DNA of 64,000 nucleotides, taken from contig JACDQD010000011.1 of NCBI GenBank assembly GCA_019843655.1, forward strand, positions 16,286,604-16,350,603, read 5' to 3'. Numbering within the stretch: position 1 is the stretch's first letter; every line of letters begins with the position of its first letter. A program made the translations under genes and the position numbers. Shown here piece by piece: positions 48,446 through 60,009 of the stretch. This DNA comes from Lethocerus indicus (lineage: Eukaryota; Arthropoda; Insecta; Hemiptera; Belostomatidae). The notes under the pieces were generated by a model that was not told the DNA's origin, searched no databases, and saw only the letters and a program-made list of their open reading frames with translations.

Positions 48446-49323
48446 ATATCGGCCGTGTTGAAATTGTCTTCAAAATGATTCTGTTCCTCGCTTCCTATGC
48501 AGACGACAAAGCTGTACTCTCTACAAACTCAGATCCTTACTTAGCATCACATTCCCTGCAAAAACACCTCTCCCTCATAGAAAGTTGGTCCAGGAAATGG
48601 AGGATTAAGTTCAATTGCCAAAAAAGTCTTCACGTTACTTTTACTTTGAGAAGAGCCACTTGTCCTCCCGTTTTCCTGAACCGGTCCCAACTTCCTATTG
48701 AAAATCGAGTGCGGTACCTGGGACTAGTCTTAGACAGAAGACTGTCATGGAACCCACATACAAGACTAAAACGTACAGAAACGAAACGACGCTACAAATT
48801 ATTACTAAGACTCCTCGACTACAGATCAAAACTATCACTCTCGAACAAACTATTAATTTACAACTGCGTACTGAAACCTATCTGGGCCTACGGAATCGAA
48901 CTGTGGGGATCCACCGAGCCGTCTAATTCTTATAGACTCCAATCCTTGCAATCCGTAATCCTTCGTAAAATTACCAACGCCCCACCTCTAACAGAATAAT
49001 TCACAATGACCTAAAAGTCCCATTCGTTCGAGAATTAGCAGCTTCCAATAAATCCTTCTATTCCAAACTATCCCTTCATTCCAATCCCTTAATTCACCAA
49101 CTTTCCTCGCTTCACCTTCCCGAAAATCCCGTGCGTCGCCTAAAGCGGAAATGGCCACCCTATTTCCTTACAACGTGGGTAAGGGCAGGAGCGGGAGTAC
49201 CATCATTGGGTGGCTTCTCCTTCGAGAGTTCAGTGAGTGAGTGTTAAGTAACAGTAGTGTCACTAGATACAAGCTATAAAAAAAATTTTAGTTGTGACTA
49301 TAACAATAAATGAGAAAAAAAAA
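48446..49323 (+). pseudogene. 5'-truncated, frameshifted Jockey-clade LINE
   Basis: The 3' end of a non-LTR retrotransposon. The open frame at 48475-48999 encodes the end of a reverse transcriptase. SYADDK carries the catalytic Asp pair, LQKHLSLIESWSRKWRIKFN is the typical following helix, YLGLVLDRRLSWNPHT is a hallmark of Jockey/CR1-type enzymes, and the thumb-like region ends LRKITNAPP. A +1 shift near 48990 closes this frame. The remainder (IHNDLKVPFVRELAA through PVRRLKRKWP) continues in the next frame to about 49150. It is followed by a short 3' UTR with AATAAA and a nine-A tail at 49315-49323. GATTCG occurs just after the tail and at 48438-48443, a possible target-site duplication. All fingers and palm motifs before YADD, the endonuclease and ORF1 are absent. 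Dead copy. Confidence 0.88.
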
Positions 49324-50904
49324 GATTCGGTAGTTGCGGCCCTTAGTTCGGAATCAAATTAGGCTCCCTTCCTCTAATAGGGCACGATCGGAGAAGGCCG
49401 AGGGTCTCTCCGCCCACGGTAGCCCGGCCTGAGAAGGAAGAACCCGGCAATATAAACGGGATTGGAGCGGTTCCAATATTGTACGGGACCGGCTCCCTTC
49501 GGGCCCGATAAGAACCGGCGGAGGCGGAGAAACACTCTTAAAGTGTTTTTGTTTCTGTCCCCATAAAAGGGGCGAGAAATAGGACTCCCCAAGTCCGGGC
49601 GTCGGAAATTTACAGGACGATCTCTTCCTTGTTCGGACGATAAGCGGCGCGAAATAGGAATCGGAGGGAAAAGCGTTTGCCAATTCTCGCCTCCGTTCGC
49701 ATTGTTTGTCCGCAACTGGGAACCGGGCACCGTTTAAATGTAGATTATGTTAAGTTCATTTGTGTTCCAGCTTGCGACCTGCTTGCATTTCATTCTGTCC
49801 CAACCGATTAATGCAAATTAATACTTGGCAATCGCCATCTGACTAATATACTCAAATTAAATTCCGATTCATCGAACTGCTGAGGTCTTGAGGAAGAGCA
49901 CGAAATAATTATGTACTTTACTATGGTCCTATTTTTTGAGTCCAATCCGAATTTTCTATTATTAATTTTCTTCGTATATGCAGGCCCATTAATCTTGTTC
50001 TTTTCAACTATTCTTCGTTATTTTAATACATTCAATGTGGTTTAATATTACAACTATTTTAAGAATAATGGACAGTTACTGTGTTGCCAATCGAAGAGGC
50101 ACTACGCGGCGTATTTATTCAATAAAGTAAAATTCATTAAGTAAAATCTTCGAATTTATAATTTATAAAAAAATTTATAAACATTTATAAAACTTGCGTA
50201 ACGAATTCAAAATTACACTACTAGCCTAATAGAACAGTTGAGAGCAAGACTGATGAAATTAAGTATAATATATAATCGAATTTGCATCAATGAGAATTTA
50301 ATCAGATAAACTTGTGTTACCTTCAAGTCGTTTCTGTCATGCAAAAATAGAGAGGATACGGAGATAACGGTAAACGTTTCCATAATGAGAGCATCAGAAG
50401 AATACTAACCGGTAACCTTCGACACCGGTGTTTGGTTCGGACTTGGAGACGGCACTCTCCTCTTAATCGGGCGCTACCGTCGGCCGTGCCCCCCGCGAAC
50501 GGTTCGTGACTGCCGGCCATCGAGGGGATTGGGCACGGCCATCTTTGGTGGCGGAGAGATGAATTCGGTAAACGAGCGGTAGCCTAATGTCGGAGGAGCG
50601 GGCCGCCGGTGGGCCATAATTCATCCGGCGATTACCGGCCCGGCTGACGGTGGCCCACCACCAATCACTCACGTCCTGGCCCTAGCGCACTTTTCAAAAG
50701 CTACAATTTGGCTACCGTAGCCACCAAATAGAATTTTTTTTACTCATTCCCCACCTCTTTGCAAGTGCTAAACGCCCGGTATTATAATACTGCAGTGACG
50801 CTTTAATGAAACCCGACTAATCTCTAATCAGACCTCTAGAAAATAGGTTACAAATATCAATTGTCTAGAAATTGCTCTTGTTCATAAATGGTATAAAATG
50901 CGAG
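49324..50904. other. GC-rich blocks and spacers
   Basis: CpG-rich at about 49360-49740 and 50440-50700, AT-rich between. Opposing frames of 109-118 codons on the minus strand at 49354-49730 lie in the first block and have no domain. Confidence 0.4.
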
Positions 50905-50985
50905 TCGACGGTATCGATGATGGCGACCAGCCGAAACCGGTCTAGCAAAACGGAGGAGAGAGAAGATCACGTCGTAAACCGCATA
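50905..50985 (+). repeat. Hammerhead-like motif, second copy (family 1)
   Basis: The + strand reads ATCGATGA at 50913-50920, TGGCGACCAGCC, then GAAACCGGTCTAGC (GAAA at 50933-50936), and after about 15 nt GAGAGAGAAGATCACG. It matches the minus-strand copy at 47943 at nearly every position from GATGATGGCGA to CCGGTCT. CTGATGA has become TCGATGA, so the core is broken. Confidence 0.5.
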
Positions 50986-51163
50986 ACAGTTTCGACGGTG
51001 ATTTGCTCAGAAATGAAGGAAAGTGTCACGAAGATTCGTGACAACGCCAAGAGCCCGCGATGAGGAAGAGCAAATGAATGAATTATCACTAACTCGTTGT
51101 TCGAGCTCCACTTGGAAGGGTTTCTGCCCTTTCTTTCCGGGGCCCTCTCGGACTACCACCGAA

Positions 51164-51194
51164 GTTTCGTAACTCTCACAGGTTCCATCATCAG
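51164..51194 (-). repeat. Hammerhead-like motif with a different helix II
   Basis: On the minus strand, CTGATGA (+ 51188-51194), T, GGAAC, a 9-nt loop, GTTAC, then GAAAC (+ 51164-51168). The helix pairs at four of five positions, as expected if it once was GGAAC/GTTCC. It differs in helix sequence from the 47943 family while keeping both boxes. It lies 230 bp from the copy at 50905 in the opposite orientation. Confidence 0.45.
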
Positions 51195-51770
51195 TTCAAA
51201 TGAGTTCAAAACGTAAGATTAAACCGCCAACAGCCAGGCAGTGCCATCCGGTATTTTATCCAGACGTTATCAACCGAAGTTTCGTCGAAATTCCTTGTTC
51301 GTTACGAGGCCAAATAATATTGGAAATGAGATCGAAGGGCCGATATTTAAGGTGTGGAAGCTCGGCCGGCCTTATAAGAAGGCGTTAAAAGGTGAAGAAG
51401 GGAGCGGGGTCAGCGGGCACGTGACCGCGATTTGGCGGGAAAACTGGTTTGGCTTCCCCCGAACACACCGCCGGCAGGGCCAATGCACTCCCAGGGCCCG
51501 CACCCAATAGTAGTAAGGAACTAGCTTCAAAATACAACTTACGGAATAATTGGAAATTAACGGAAAATACGCCTCCTGTATCCTGTTATAATAATGAATA
51601 TTTATAATGTTTAGTCACGGCCTAAACACCGTCACTGTTACGGCATTAATGCAGTAACCACGTACCGCGGAAACCACCTGTAAAATATATAAAATTAATT
51701 CGATGAATCGTCAGAATTATGTCAGCTTTAGTCACCATTAATACAAATCTACAATATTTGAAAATATGAT
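51195..51770. other. GC-rich block then spacer
   Basis: Moderately GC-rich to about 51510, then AT-rich. No gene recognised. Confidence 0.4.
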
Positions 51771-51772
51771 AT

Positions 51773-51825
51773 GCCGTAAGGATTCGAACTTGGGTCAGCG
51801 AGTCTGCTGAAACCACCAATTTACT
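51773..51825 (-). repeat. tRNA-like fragment (SINE head)
   Basis: On the minus strand, TTGGTGGTTTCAGCAG (+ 51804-51819) resembles an A box region and AGTTCGAATCCT (+ 51779-51790) is a clear B box. The spacing of about 20 nt is shorter than in a normal tRNA, so a decayed tRNA-derived repeat is likely. Confidence 0.35.
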
Positions 51826-52565
51826 ATTTACGAGGAAATGTGCCTCTAACGAAGTTCAGCGGGGTAGAACCGACGACAAGTATAAGTGGAAAAAAATAGT
51901 TAATAGATAACGTTTGACAAACCAGTCACCAGAAAGTATTGAGAGCAAAACTTTGATACATTCCTGTGCAGAATAGAGAATGAAAATATACTGCTCAATT
52001 TTTTCCTATTTCATAATTGCAAACTGTCTGTGTTGAACTGAAAGCAGCACAGTCATCGGACATCTCAGTTAACACAAATTGTTGTTACGATCTTGTTGAG
52101 CGCTCAAAGCTCACCTCGGTTCAGATCTAACAGATTCGTATAGTGTATGCGGTCGGGATATTTGTTTGCAGTTAAATATACGCATGTCATCCGAGCGCAT
52201 TTGCGGACTTTATTTTCACGGCCCTCAGTCGGACCGTTCCCGAGGACCGGTTACAGCGCAACGGCCTAGCAGATCGAAATTAACGGTATTTTCAGCGTAC
52301 GTGAATGTCCGTCTCGGGACTTTAATTCCCATTACACTCGTACGGAATACAATTCAGACTATAATATATCGAGTACATTATGTACAGTTATCGACTTTAG
52401 TATTCCGAGCATATTATGTACTCGGTGCAATGGGACTAATTCGGAACAAATTAACGTCAGTTTTATTTCTTAAGGATGAAGAGAATTTCCCTGTAAATAG
52501 CATATCTTTATGAGAATAAAATACAGAAAAAATGGGAAACCATAATTCTTTATATTTTCTGTCTA

Positions 52566-52607
52566 GGCTCGAAGTTATTCTAGAACATGTTCTATGAACA
52601 TCTTCAG
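52566..52607 (-). repeat. Possible degenerate hammerhead-like copy
   Basis: On the minus strand, CTGAAGA (+ 52601-52607), TGTTC, a short loop, GAACA, and then a degenerate GAATAAC in place of GAAAC. The TGTTC/GAACA helix is intact. Placed with the other copies by general layout only. Confidence 0.25.
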
Positions 52608-54184
52608 TAGTATATTACTAATCTGTAGAATTTCTGCGCCTCTTGGGTGACTCAAAAATGTGTGGAACGTATTTTTTTTGTACCTCTTATCGATAAACTT
52701 ATATACACGAAAATAAGATTCTGTAAAGTAAATGGCATTGGTGAAAAGACGAAACTGGTCACGATTAAGACCAAATAGACGAACGGAAACGGAATACTGG
52801 AAGAGGAGTGATGATTTTCCAAACCCCCAACTTAAATTATCCTGTTTTTGTCCAACGCAATTATTTATTTATTTCAAGATTCGATTCCTTTTAAGGAAAT
52901 GGGACGTATTAAGAACCTATCCACCGCCCGTAACCTCATAAATATTTATTCGTCGCTGAGTGGAAATGCAATAATTTATAACGTGTACGTGTGTTTGTTT
53001 TCTCTTTTTTTGTCTGTGATCTCCTTATAACCTTTTATGCATTCAGATTGCCTGATTGATGCCACTGCGGTAATTCTGCCTCGGACCGACTCCGCAACAT
53101 TAGGGGGAGATTACACATAATGAGGGAACCATTCCACTTGCAGAGGTCCAAACATCCTTCCTTTTGGTTCAATTCAGTTTTTTTTTTCTTTCGCCATGCT
53201 ATTTCTGCAAACGCGGTCAAAGGGTCGATTCCAATCGCGACTGGAGGCTGACATGAATTCGTAATTGATTTAACGATAATGACGTGAATATTTAACTTCA
53301 ATAATAATTTTCGGATTGAATAAAAAATCTCGCTATAAAAATTTGCGCTCTGCATGGAAAAAATCACGAATTAACATTTGAGGAATGAACTGGCAGGAGT
53401 ATTTCTTTATGGGCGATTAGGCAACAGTTCTTGTGTGGTTCATAGATCATTGAAAAGGACCAAATAGAAGAGCATCGGATTCCGTTATTCCCGAGTAATT
53501 CGGTCAATGCTCCTTAGGTGAGAAGATCGGGGATAAACCTAACAGATCTGGAGATAGGAGACACCGAGAAAGCTTCCATTTCACACGCTGTACTGAAATT
53601 CCAAGTCAGCGGGATTTAAATGGGGCGTTCGCAGCACCAAACTTGAGCTAATTTGTAATGCCCCGTTCCTAGGCGATGTGCCCGACGGGGTAATAAGGTC
53701 CTCCGTTTTACCGCAACTGGGGACCTATTAGCGGCCGGTCGCGGGCACCTAATTTGCGACAAGGATACGAACTCTCAGAATAGTTTACATATTATTGCGC
53801 AGGATATTTCCGAATTCTTTCGGAAATCCCCATCAAATAATAATTCAAGGTGCACGGTTTGCCAATACCGTTGGCGTTTTCCCGCCAATTATTCTCTGTT
53901 ATCGGCCGTCAGTCTGTAAATTCTCCACGAGCGCCGTATTGGAGCAGGTCGCGGACGCGTATCCCGAGGCGGGGGAAGTGGAAAAAAAAATAAAATGGAA
54001 TCAAATGAAAATAAAACTCCGCACTTTATGGAATCGTGCCAAGACTGCAGAGTCGAGCATTTAACGCGGCACAGAGCCCGGCTTTGGCCTTGGCTTGTTG
54101 GCCTCTCCTCCACCTCATCCCCGTCCTCATCCTCCTCCTCCTCCATATGCCCAGATCTTCACTCTCGCTCGCTTTTCTTTGCAG
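52608..54184. other. AT-rich spacer then GC-rich block
   Basis: AT-rich to about 53580, then GC-richer to about 54180 with a CTC-rich tract (54125-54143). The 110-codon minus frame at 53035-53367 has no domain. Confidence 0.4.
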
Positions 54185-54248
54185 CACTGAACTTACTCTC
54201 GGTCCAATTAAAATCCGGCTTCACTACCAAATTGAATCCCAAACAGAG
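54185..54248 (+). CDS. Candidate 64-nt internal exon, unknown product
   Basis: Not recognised. The acceptor CTCGCTCGCTTTTCTTTGCAG is very strong, and the donor GAG followed by GTATAA is acceptable. One frame, after a single leading base, encodes TELTLGPIKIRLHYQIESQT plus Glu and ends on a codon boundary. A second frame is also open. The entry phase would match the exit phase of the 6698 candidate, but 47 kb separate them and agreement is expected one time in three. The pyrimidine tract is part of a CTC-rich low-complexity region, which could create an acceptor-like site by chance. Confidence 0.2.
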
Positions 54249-55260
54249 GTATAACATTCCCAACAGTGTATTCGCAACTGTTACTAACATATATTGTGAG
54301 GAGCAGACTGATAGTCCATTTATCACTGGCAGAAGATTGTTGGGGATACTGTAGGAAGTTCTAGAAATTAAAGATATTTTATAAATCTGTTGTAGTAAAT
54401 GTGGGCATTCTGTTACAGGCATTGTAACAGATAAACACCAGCAGCACTGTAACTGTTTGATTCTAGGACGCGATACAACTTCGCGACTTTGAAGGAAAAT
54501 GCAGTTGCGAAATTCGTAATTCCGTCTCAGTGAGATTAGAGTGATAATACCATCGTTGATTTTGTATTTTTAGATGTATATTACACACTTTTCAGAGGAC
54601 AAGCTAAGATGAAAAACCCCGAGGGTGGTTATCAATTATCAGTTTAAAAATTATTTTGATAATATTAACAGAACATTATTTATAATCATTACTTTTTAAT
54701 GACGTTTCTGCTTTCCCCCCTCCTGAGCTACATATACCCTCTGACAACCATGTTCTTAAAATGTATTTCCATGATGGAAATAAACTATCTGGTTAGGATT
54801 CCGGATTTCTGAATGAATATCCCCGAAATTTATATTGTTATATAATATTCGATCAAGACAAAAACTTTAGCTCTGGCTGATCCAGGAGAGCTCCAGTTTT
54901 AAAACGGCTTCTTCCTGACTTTATTTTCTCTTTGTGTTGGTCCTTCTGCGCGCGCATTCTCGCTTTTTTTGCACCGTCACGTTCTTCGCTCTCTATAGCT
55001 TTCTCTTTCTCTCTCGCTCTTCTTCGACTCCTAATATCCTCCTCTCTTTCTCCGTTTCTGTTTCTCTTTATCCGTCGGGCCGGGCTTCATTACTCTCCAA
55101 CGTCCCGTCGACCCCTCCTCCTCCTCCCCCCCGCCCGCGGTCCCCCGCCTAACTACCAACAGTCTTTGACCCAAACGGCTATAATTTATAGCGGTGCCAC
55201 GCTGCCCACGTTCGAGTCGCGAGACAGCCCCTTGCCAATAAATGTCCGGGCAATAAAGGG
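54249..55260. other. AT-rich spacer then pyrimidine-rich block
   Basis: AT-rich, with a CTGTTACA/TGTAACAG hairpin at 54410-54430. From about 54950 the + strand becomes CT-rich and then GC-rich to 55260. The 140-codon plus and 110-codon minus frames there are Ser/Leu-rich or Arg/Glu-rich repeat readings. Confidence 0.45.
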
Positions 55261-55263
55261 ACG

Positions 55264-55352
55264 GGGAGAGAGAGAGAGAGAAAAAACGAAGGAAAAGAAA
55301 CAAACAAACGACAAGGAGAAAAAAGAGACTGGAGATAGAGAGAGAGAGAGAT
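55264..55352. repeat. GA-rich purine tract
   Basis: (GA)n at 55264-55282 and again at about 55336-55351, joined by a nearly pure purine segment. The preceding about 150 bp are pyrimidine-rich, so the two strands swap purine content here. Confidence 0.85.
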
Positions 55353-55359
55353 GAGCCAC

Positions 55360-56460
55360 GCACACGTCTGTAGCTCGAATATTAAATCGCTGTATTAGGC
55401 GATTTGAGAAATGCGTAAGCACGTCTGTTGAATGACCGCGGTTTTCAAGATTGGACGAAATTATCTTAATTCAAGAGGGTATACAATATGTAATAAGAAA
55501 CGTTATATTCATTGACTTCTTTTGTTCTACTACCGTACATAATTTAAAATCAAGTAAACAAGTAATGATACACAATACGCAATATTTTTGATGTTAAATA
55601 ATCTAGAGCGATGGGAACTATTACGCATTAGCAAGTTTAGGCCACATCTAATTTTTGAAATCACACTGTTGAGCCTAGTAAAGCTTGTTCAAGTTTGTCA
55701 GCAACACAATCAATATATTTCACCATGTTTGAATGCAACGCGATGATTTACCGTCCTCTGCGTCCACCATAAATTATAACATCGATTGAATCTCGGATGT
55801 CTAATTTTATGATGATAAATTCATCACAAGAGAGCGGAATGTATTATTACAACGTCAAATCAGGTTCAAAGAACCGTTTAGAATAGACCATTGAAAATGG
55901 TATTTCAGTTTAAATTTTAGATGAGCTATTTACTGTCATTTTGGGGGGTGGGAGGAGGAGGAGGAGGCACCATTAATAACGCTGTTAAGGTATAGTGCTG
56001 TCCATTAATTCTCAGTGCCCCCGAATGCTCGACTCTATTGCTCGGAGCCGACTTAAACTGGATAATGAGGCCCAGAGTCCCATTCCCGGCCCCCGCTCAG
56101 CTGAATATATATATTTATATAAAATCATGTATGACACTGAAAATTATAATGAGGGTTGTACTACCGCATAGATTGTCATCGTTTTAGATTGGTCATGAAA
56201 TATCACATTAAAATACTTTATATTTAAATTTAAGTAATAAGTTGAATAACAGTAGGAAGTGGATTGTAATCAGGGAATTAGTAAAAGGATAAGTGATTGA
56301 TATGTGAAGGACTGATATAACAAGGGGATTTTGAAATATTAGTGGACTAATCGAATATTGTTTTTATAACGACAAGGTCTACTTGAGATCATACTTAGTG
56401 TGAGTGTAGCAATCAGCGCTGCACCAATATCGGAAGTTCTAGTGCGATGCGGTAGCTGGA
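55360..56460. other. AT-rich spacer
   Basis: AT-rich DNA with a GGA run at about 55951-55968 and a small GC-rich patch at 55990-56100. No gene. Confidence 0.45.
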
Positions 56461-56466
56461 TGATGT

Positions 56467-56482
56467 GGGGGGGGGGGGGGGG
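56467..56482. repeat. Poly-G run
   Basis: Sixteen consecutive G. A hypervariable slippage site and a possible sequencing weak point. Confidence 0.95.
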
Positions 56483-56623
56483 TCTCCTAGTAAAAGTGTC
56501 CTTGGAAGCGTAGTAACACGTGTCCAATGACGTCACAACACAACCGATTGTTGTGGTGACGAAGGCGCTCTCTGCCGGACCTGTTGCGACATCGAGCCGA
56601 CGCCGCCTCCAGATTTGTCACTT

Positions 56624-56648
56624 CCCTCCCTCCCTCCCTCCCTCCCTC
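56624..56648. repeat. (CCCT)n microsatellite
   Basis: Six CCCT units followed by a CT run. Confidence 0.9.
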
Positions 56649-56755
56649 TGTCTCTCTCTCTTCACCCACACCATAGTTACGTAAGTCGTCGTGCACGCGT
56701 ATACGCTCCTTCTTCAGCGCACGACGACCTCGAGGAACCCCGGTAATTTACCTAC

Positions 56756-56787
56756 CGGACGATACGGCGAGAAGCCGAAACTGCTCC
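56756..56787 (+). repeat. Possible degenerate hammerhead-like copy
   Basis: The + strand reads GGACGATAC, GGCGAGAAGCC, then GAAACTGCTCC. The GGC/GCC helix and GAAAC box are kept and the first box is degenerate. Weak. Confidence 0.25.
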
Positions 56788-56789
56788 TC

Positions 56790-59300
56790 CGGCTTAATGC
56801 CGAATGGTGTCCAATATCGCTTGACCGACAGCACTGAATAAATTTATAATTTAACCCAACGTCCTATTGTGTTGGCCTAATACGGTTGTACACCAATCTA
56901 CGTAGCGATAATTCAAGCGCCCTATTGAGGTCACGGAATGAGCAATTATCCAATTGTCAAACACGGAAAGGGTCAACGAGAGGTTAATGTACTTGCCTGC
57001 TGTAAGTGAAGAAGTGCAACCGACACACATTCTAACTGGAGATGACTTCCAACTTTATATATGAACAATTACAGTTAGATTATATGATAACATTTTTTTT
57101 ATTTTAATGTCATATAAAAAATATAATATCGTAGGTATGTTAAATGAGACAAAAACGTCTTCGTTAGGTACGAATCTTAATATAATAAAAAATATCGGTT
57201 TAGTAATCAATGACGGATCTATTCCGGGAACATTCTCAAGGGACATAAATTATCATTTGGTTTTGAACTATCGTGCTAGGCACGCCTATTTAGTGTAGGT
57301 TCAGTTGATTCTCTCTTTTGGTTGCGCTTCAACGTGCTTCCCAGTGTACGAATTTTTTTAATGAAATCTTGAATTTCCACCAGAATTTCAAGACTCATTA
57401 GACTTGTCCTGAGCGCCGAGAATTTATTTTGGTTTCGTAGACAAATTTTACGGATGAAATCAGTCCGGTACGAGTGTACGGCAATTTTAATATGTCGTTA
57501 AATTGTAAGTGTTTCATCTTGGACACTCGGTGGCGGCAGTCGGACACGTTGATTTGGATGCGGGCGCTCATTTCTTTTGTACTTGGATCATGCCAGGCCG
57601 ACGGCCGGGACTATCAATTAGGCCGAAGGGACCGTATATAGTCCTAGGTGGCTACGTTTTCATAACGGGCAGCTACGTGCCGGGACGGTTCGGAAAGTAT
57701 TATTCGCGTGGGAGTGCTCAGAGGGCGAGCTTCCGGCAGGGGCGGTGTTCCGGCCCGGATAGGACGTGTCGTACGACCTGTCCGAACGTGTCACCTCCGA
57801 GGAGTCGCCAAGACTACTAATTGGACTTCGGTCAACAGTCTCTTCGGAGCGTAATTTCAGCGGTGAACTTCAAAACTGCCTGGATTGATTTTAACTGAGT
57901 TCACTCGTGAGCTTTGGGCCCTTTTTAAGTGTTAAGTTTTGGATATATAGAAGCGCGTAGAAAATTTCTGAAAACTTTTGTTTTTCACCGACCTTCTTAA
58001 AATGAATATCATCCATTAATGAATCATTACGTCACTCCTTCAGCGCCACTTTTCCCTATCGAACTCATCCAACAATGCCTGGTTCATTAGCATCTTCTCT
58101 GTGGTCTCCGCCTGCAACAGCTTGATCCTCCATCGATGCGGACAATATAGTTTCCTTCGTCGTGTATACATTGCCATCGTGACGATCCCGGTTTCAGTTA
58201 GAAACGTCCAGAACAACGGTTTAAACACCGAATAACAACACACAGAAATATACTTGAATTGACAGTAATTTGTAAACACGCGATGCGTTTATTTTCCCCG
58301 GGACAGATAACGACATAGCGGTTGCGACTGTTAGCTTATTTACGACGCCCGGTAAACGGCCGTACCCGGCGTATCGGCTTGCATTTGCCCGTCGGGCGTA
58401 TCGCAACGTGACATTAAAATTGCAATAAAGGGACATTATTCTTTGGAAACGCGCTGCACTTAGGGACATTAGACCGCTGCGTTTATTCAGTTTGGAGACA
58501 GTCCCCGCATCTAGTATATTCGATAGTTGGAAACCTCCTCACGTCGTTACGATCTCTTCATTAGCATCTGTCGCAAGAATTAGACATGGAATCGGTCAGA
58601 AAATATTTTATTGTTTTTATACATATTGTTAAATTAATATATTTGAACCGAACTGTTTGTGAAAGACTCTTTCCCTCGCACAGTTCTCAGGACCAATCTA
58701 CCTTTAATGGTTTTTTATCATTACACAATCATGGTTTCAAGCGGGATAAATAGTTAACATGAGGTCCACAGATCTCCTGTGTCACCAATGGGTAATTCCT
58801 TTATCGTGAAAACCGTGTCGGGATGATACTTAAAACAACTGCACATGCGACATGCAAGATTGATCGTGCAATAAAAAAAAAGGAAATTTTAAAGCAAAAC
58901 TGATCCTCAATCTGCTTTGAGCGATGCGTCATAAACTCGAAGGCAGGTATTTTAAAGGAGATAGTAAATAATTTTTTTTTTAATTTGCTTAATAAGAAGA
59001 ATTATAGGCATTGTCCCATCTTTTTCATGTCAGACCTCGTATATTTGATGTAATAATCATTTGGAACATGATTTGAAGAGATAAAGAGGGTAAGGGAATA
59101 AAAATCATCCCCCCGCCGCAAGTCAGGGAGGGAGCCATGCAGATGCTTCGGTCCGATACCCGATGATTTTTCTCCGGCTGACGGATGCCTGAAATTCTTC
59201 ACGTTGGGGCCGCGCTTTCCAGGTAATTTACATCGCGGGCGCCCATATTTATCGTCCGGGTCTTATTCCTGTTGCTCGCTTTGTTCGTCCGTGGAAGAGG
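56790..59300. other. Spacers and GC-rich blocks
   Basis: AT-rich at 56830-57500 and 58480-59090. GC-richer at about 57530-57830 and 58270-58470, and from 59100. The minus frame at 58040-58279 ends in a basic and then acidic segment that looks somewhat protein-like, but it has no recognised domain. Confidence 0.4.
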
Positions 59301-59369
59301 CTATAATTGCGCCCTCCTCCGCGTCCCGCGCTTATAAACTCGGGAAACATAAGTAAACTTATCTCGTAC

Positions 59370-59398
59370 GCTCTCCTCCTCCTCCTCCTCCTTCTCCT
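59370..59398. repeat. (CTC)n microsatellite
   Basis: Eight to nine CTC triplets with one interruption. Confidence 0.9.
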
Positions 59399-59480
59399 CA
59401 ATCCCCGCCACTAACAGATTTATATTATGCAATAAAACGCAATAAAATACACAGCGGGAGCCCCGTGCCGCTGGGCGCGC

Positions 59481-59518
59481 GCCCTCCCTCCGTCCCTCCC
59501 TCCCTCCATCCCTCCCAA
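59481..59518. repeat. (CCCT)n tract
   Basis: Imperfect CCCT units with CCGT and CCAT interruptions. Confidence 0.85.
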
Positions 59519-60009
59519 CACTCAAACATTACGGTCGGCAATAAAAGCCGGACCGGTGTCATTAACCTTTCCATAAGAAATAATAATATATGAAGTCGGA
59601 CTGGGGGCGACGTCTGTAGAAGCCAACGACCCTAGGGGGGCCGCGGGAGATTTATACTTACGGCCGATGCTTCACGGCGTCCTATATGTCGCTTGGCTTT
59701 TAATTGCCGCTATTTTAATTCGAACCCCAACTCCCGGATTTTCAACCCGAATACCGGTTTGATGCACACTCCTTCGCCGGCTAATTGGACGCCGGCTCTC
59801 CGACTTTGGTCAAACGAGGAAGAAAGACGGAGCCCTAGTGTCCGGCCCTCAGCCTCCGCCTAAGCCTGGCACGATACGGTTTTTATTATGTATAACTTTG
59901 GTACTTTTGAATGTTTTGAATGTCTTAGACCGCTTTAGAAATTTGATAATTATTATTTGATAAATTTATAAGGTTAATTTATTATTTTTTAGCATTGAAA
60001 AAAAAATAG

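Larger units (their letters stand above)
59300..59880. other. GC/CpG-rich block with pyrimidine repeats
   Basis: CpG-rich block with a CTC triplet run at about 59370-59398 and a CCCT run at about 59481-59518 (next two entries). Several TTTTAATTGCC-type AT cores. No gene. Confidence 0.55.

Noticed and set aside
52575..52600. TAGAACATGTTCTA palindrome as a steroid-receptor or heat-shock element
   Set aside because: Spacing does not fit a heat-shock element array. A lone palindrome is weak evidence, and it lies within the possible degenerate hairpin copy.
54932..55422. Frames of 72-140 codons on both strands
   Set aside because: Pyrimidine and purine low-complexity DNA; no domain or consistent reading.
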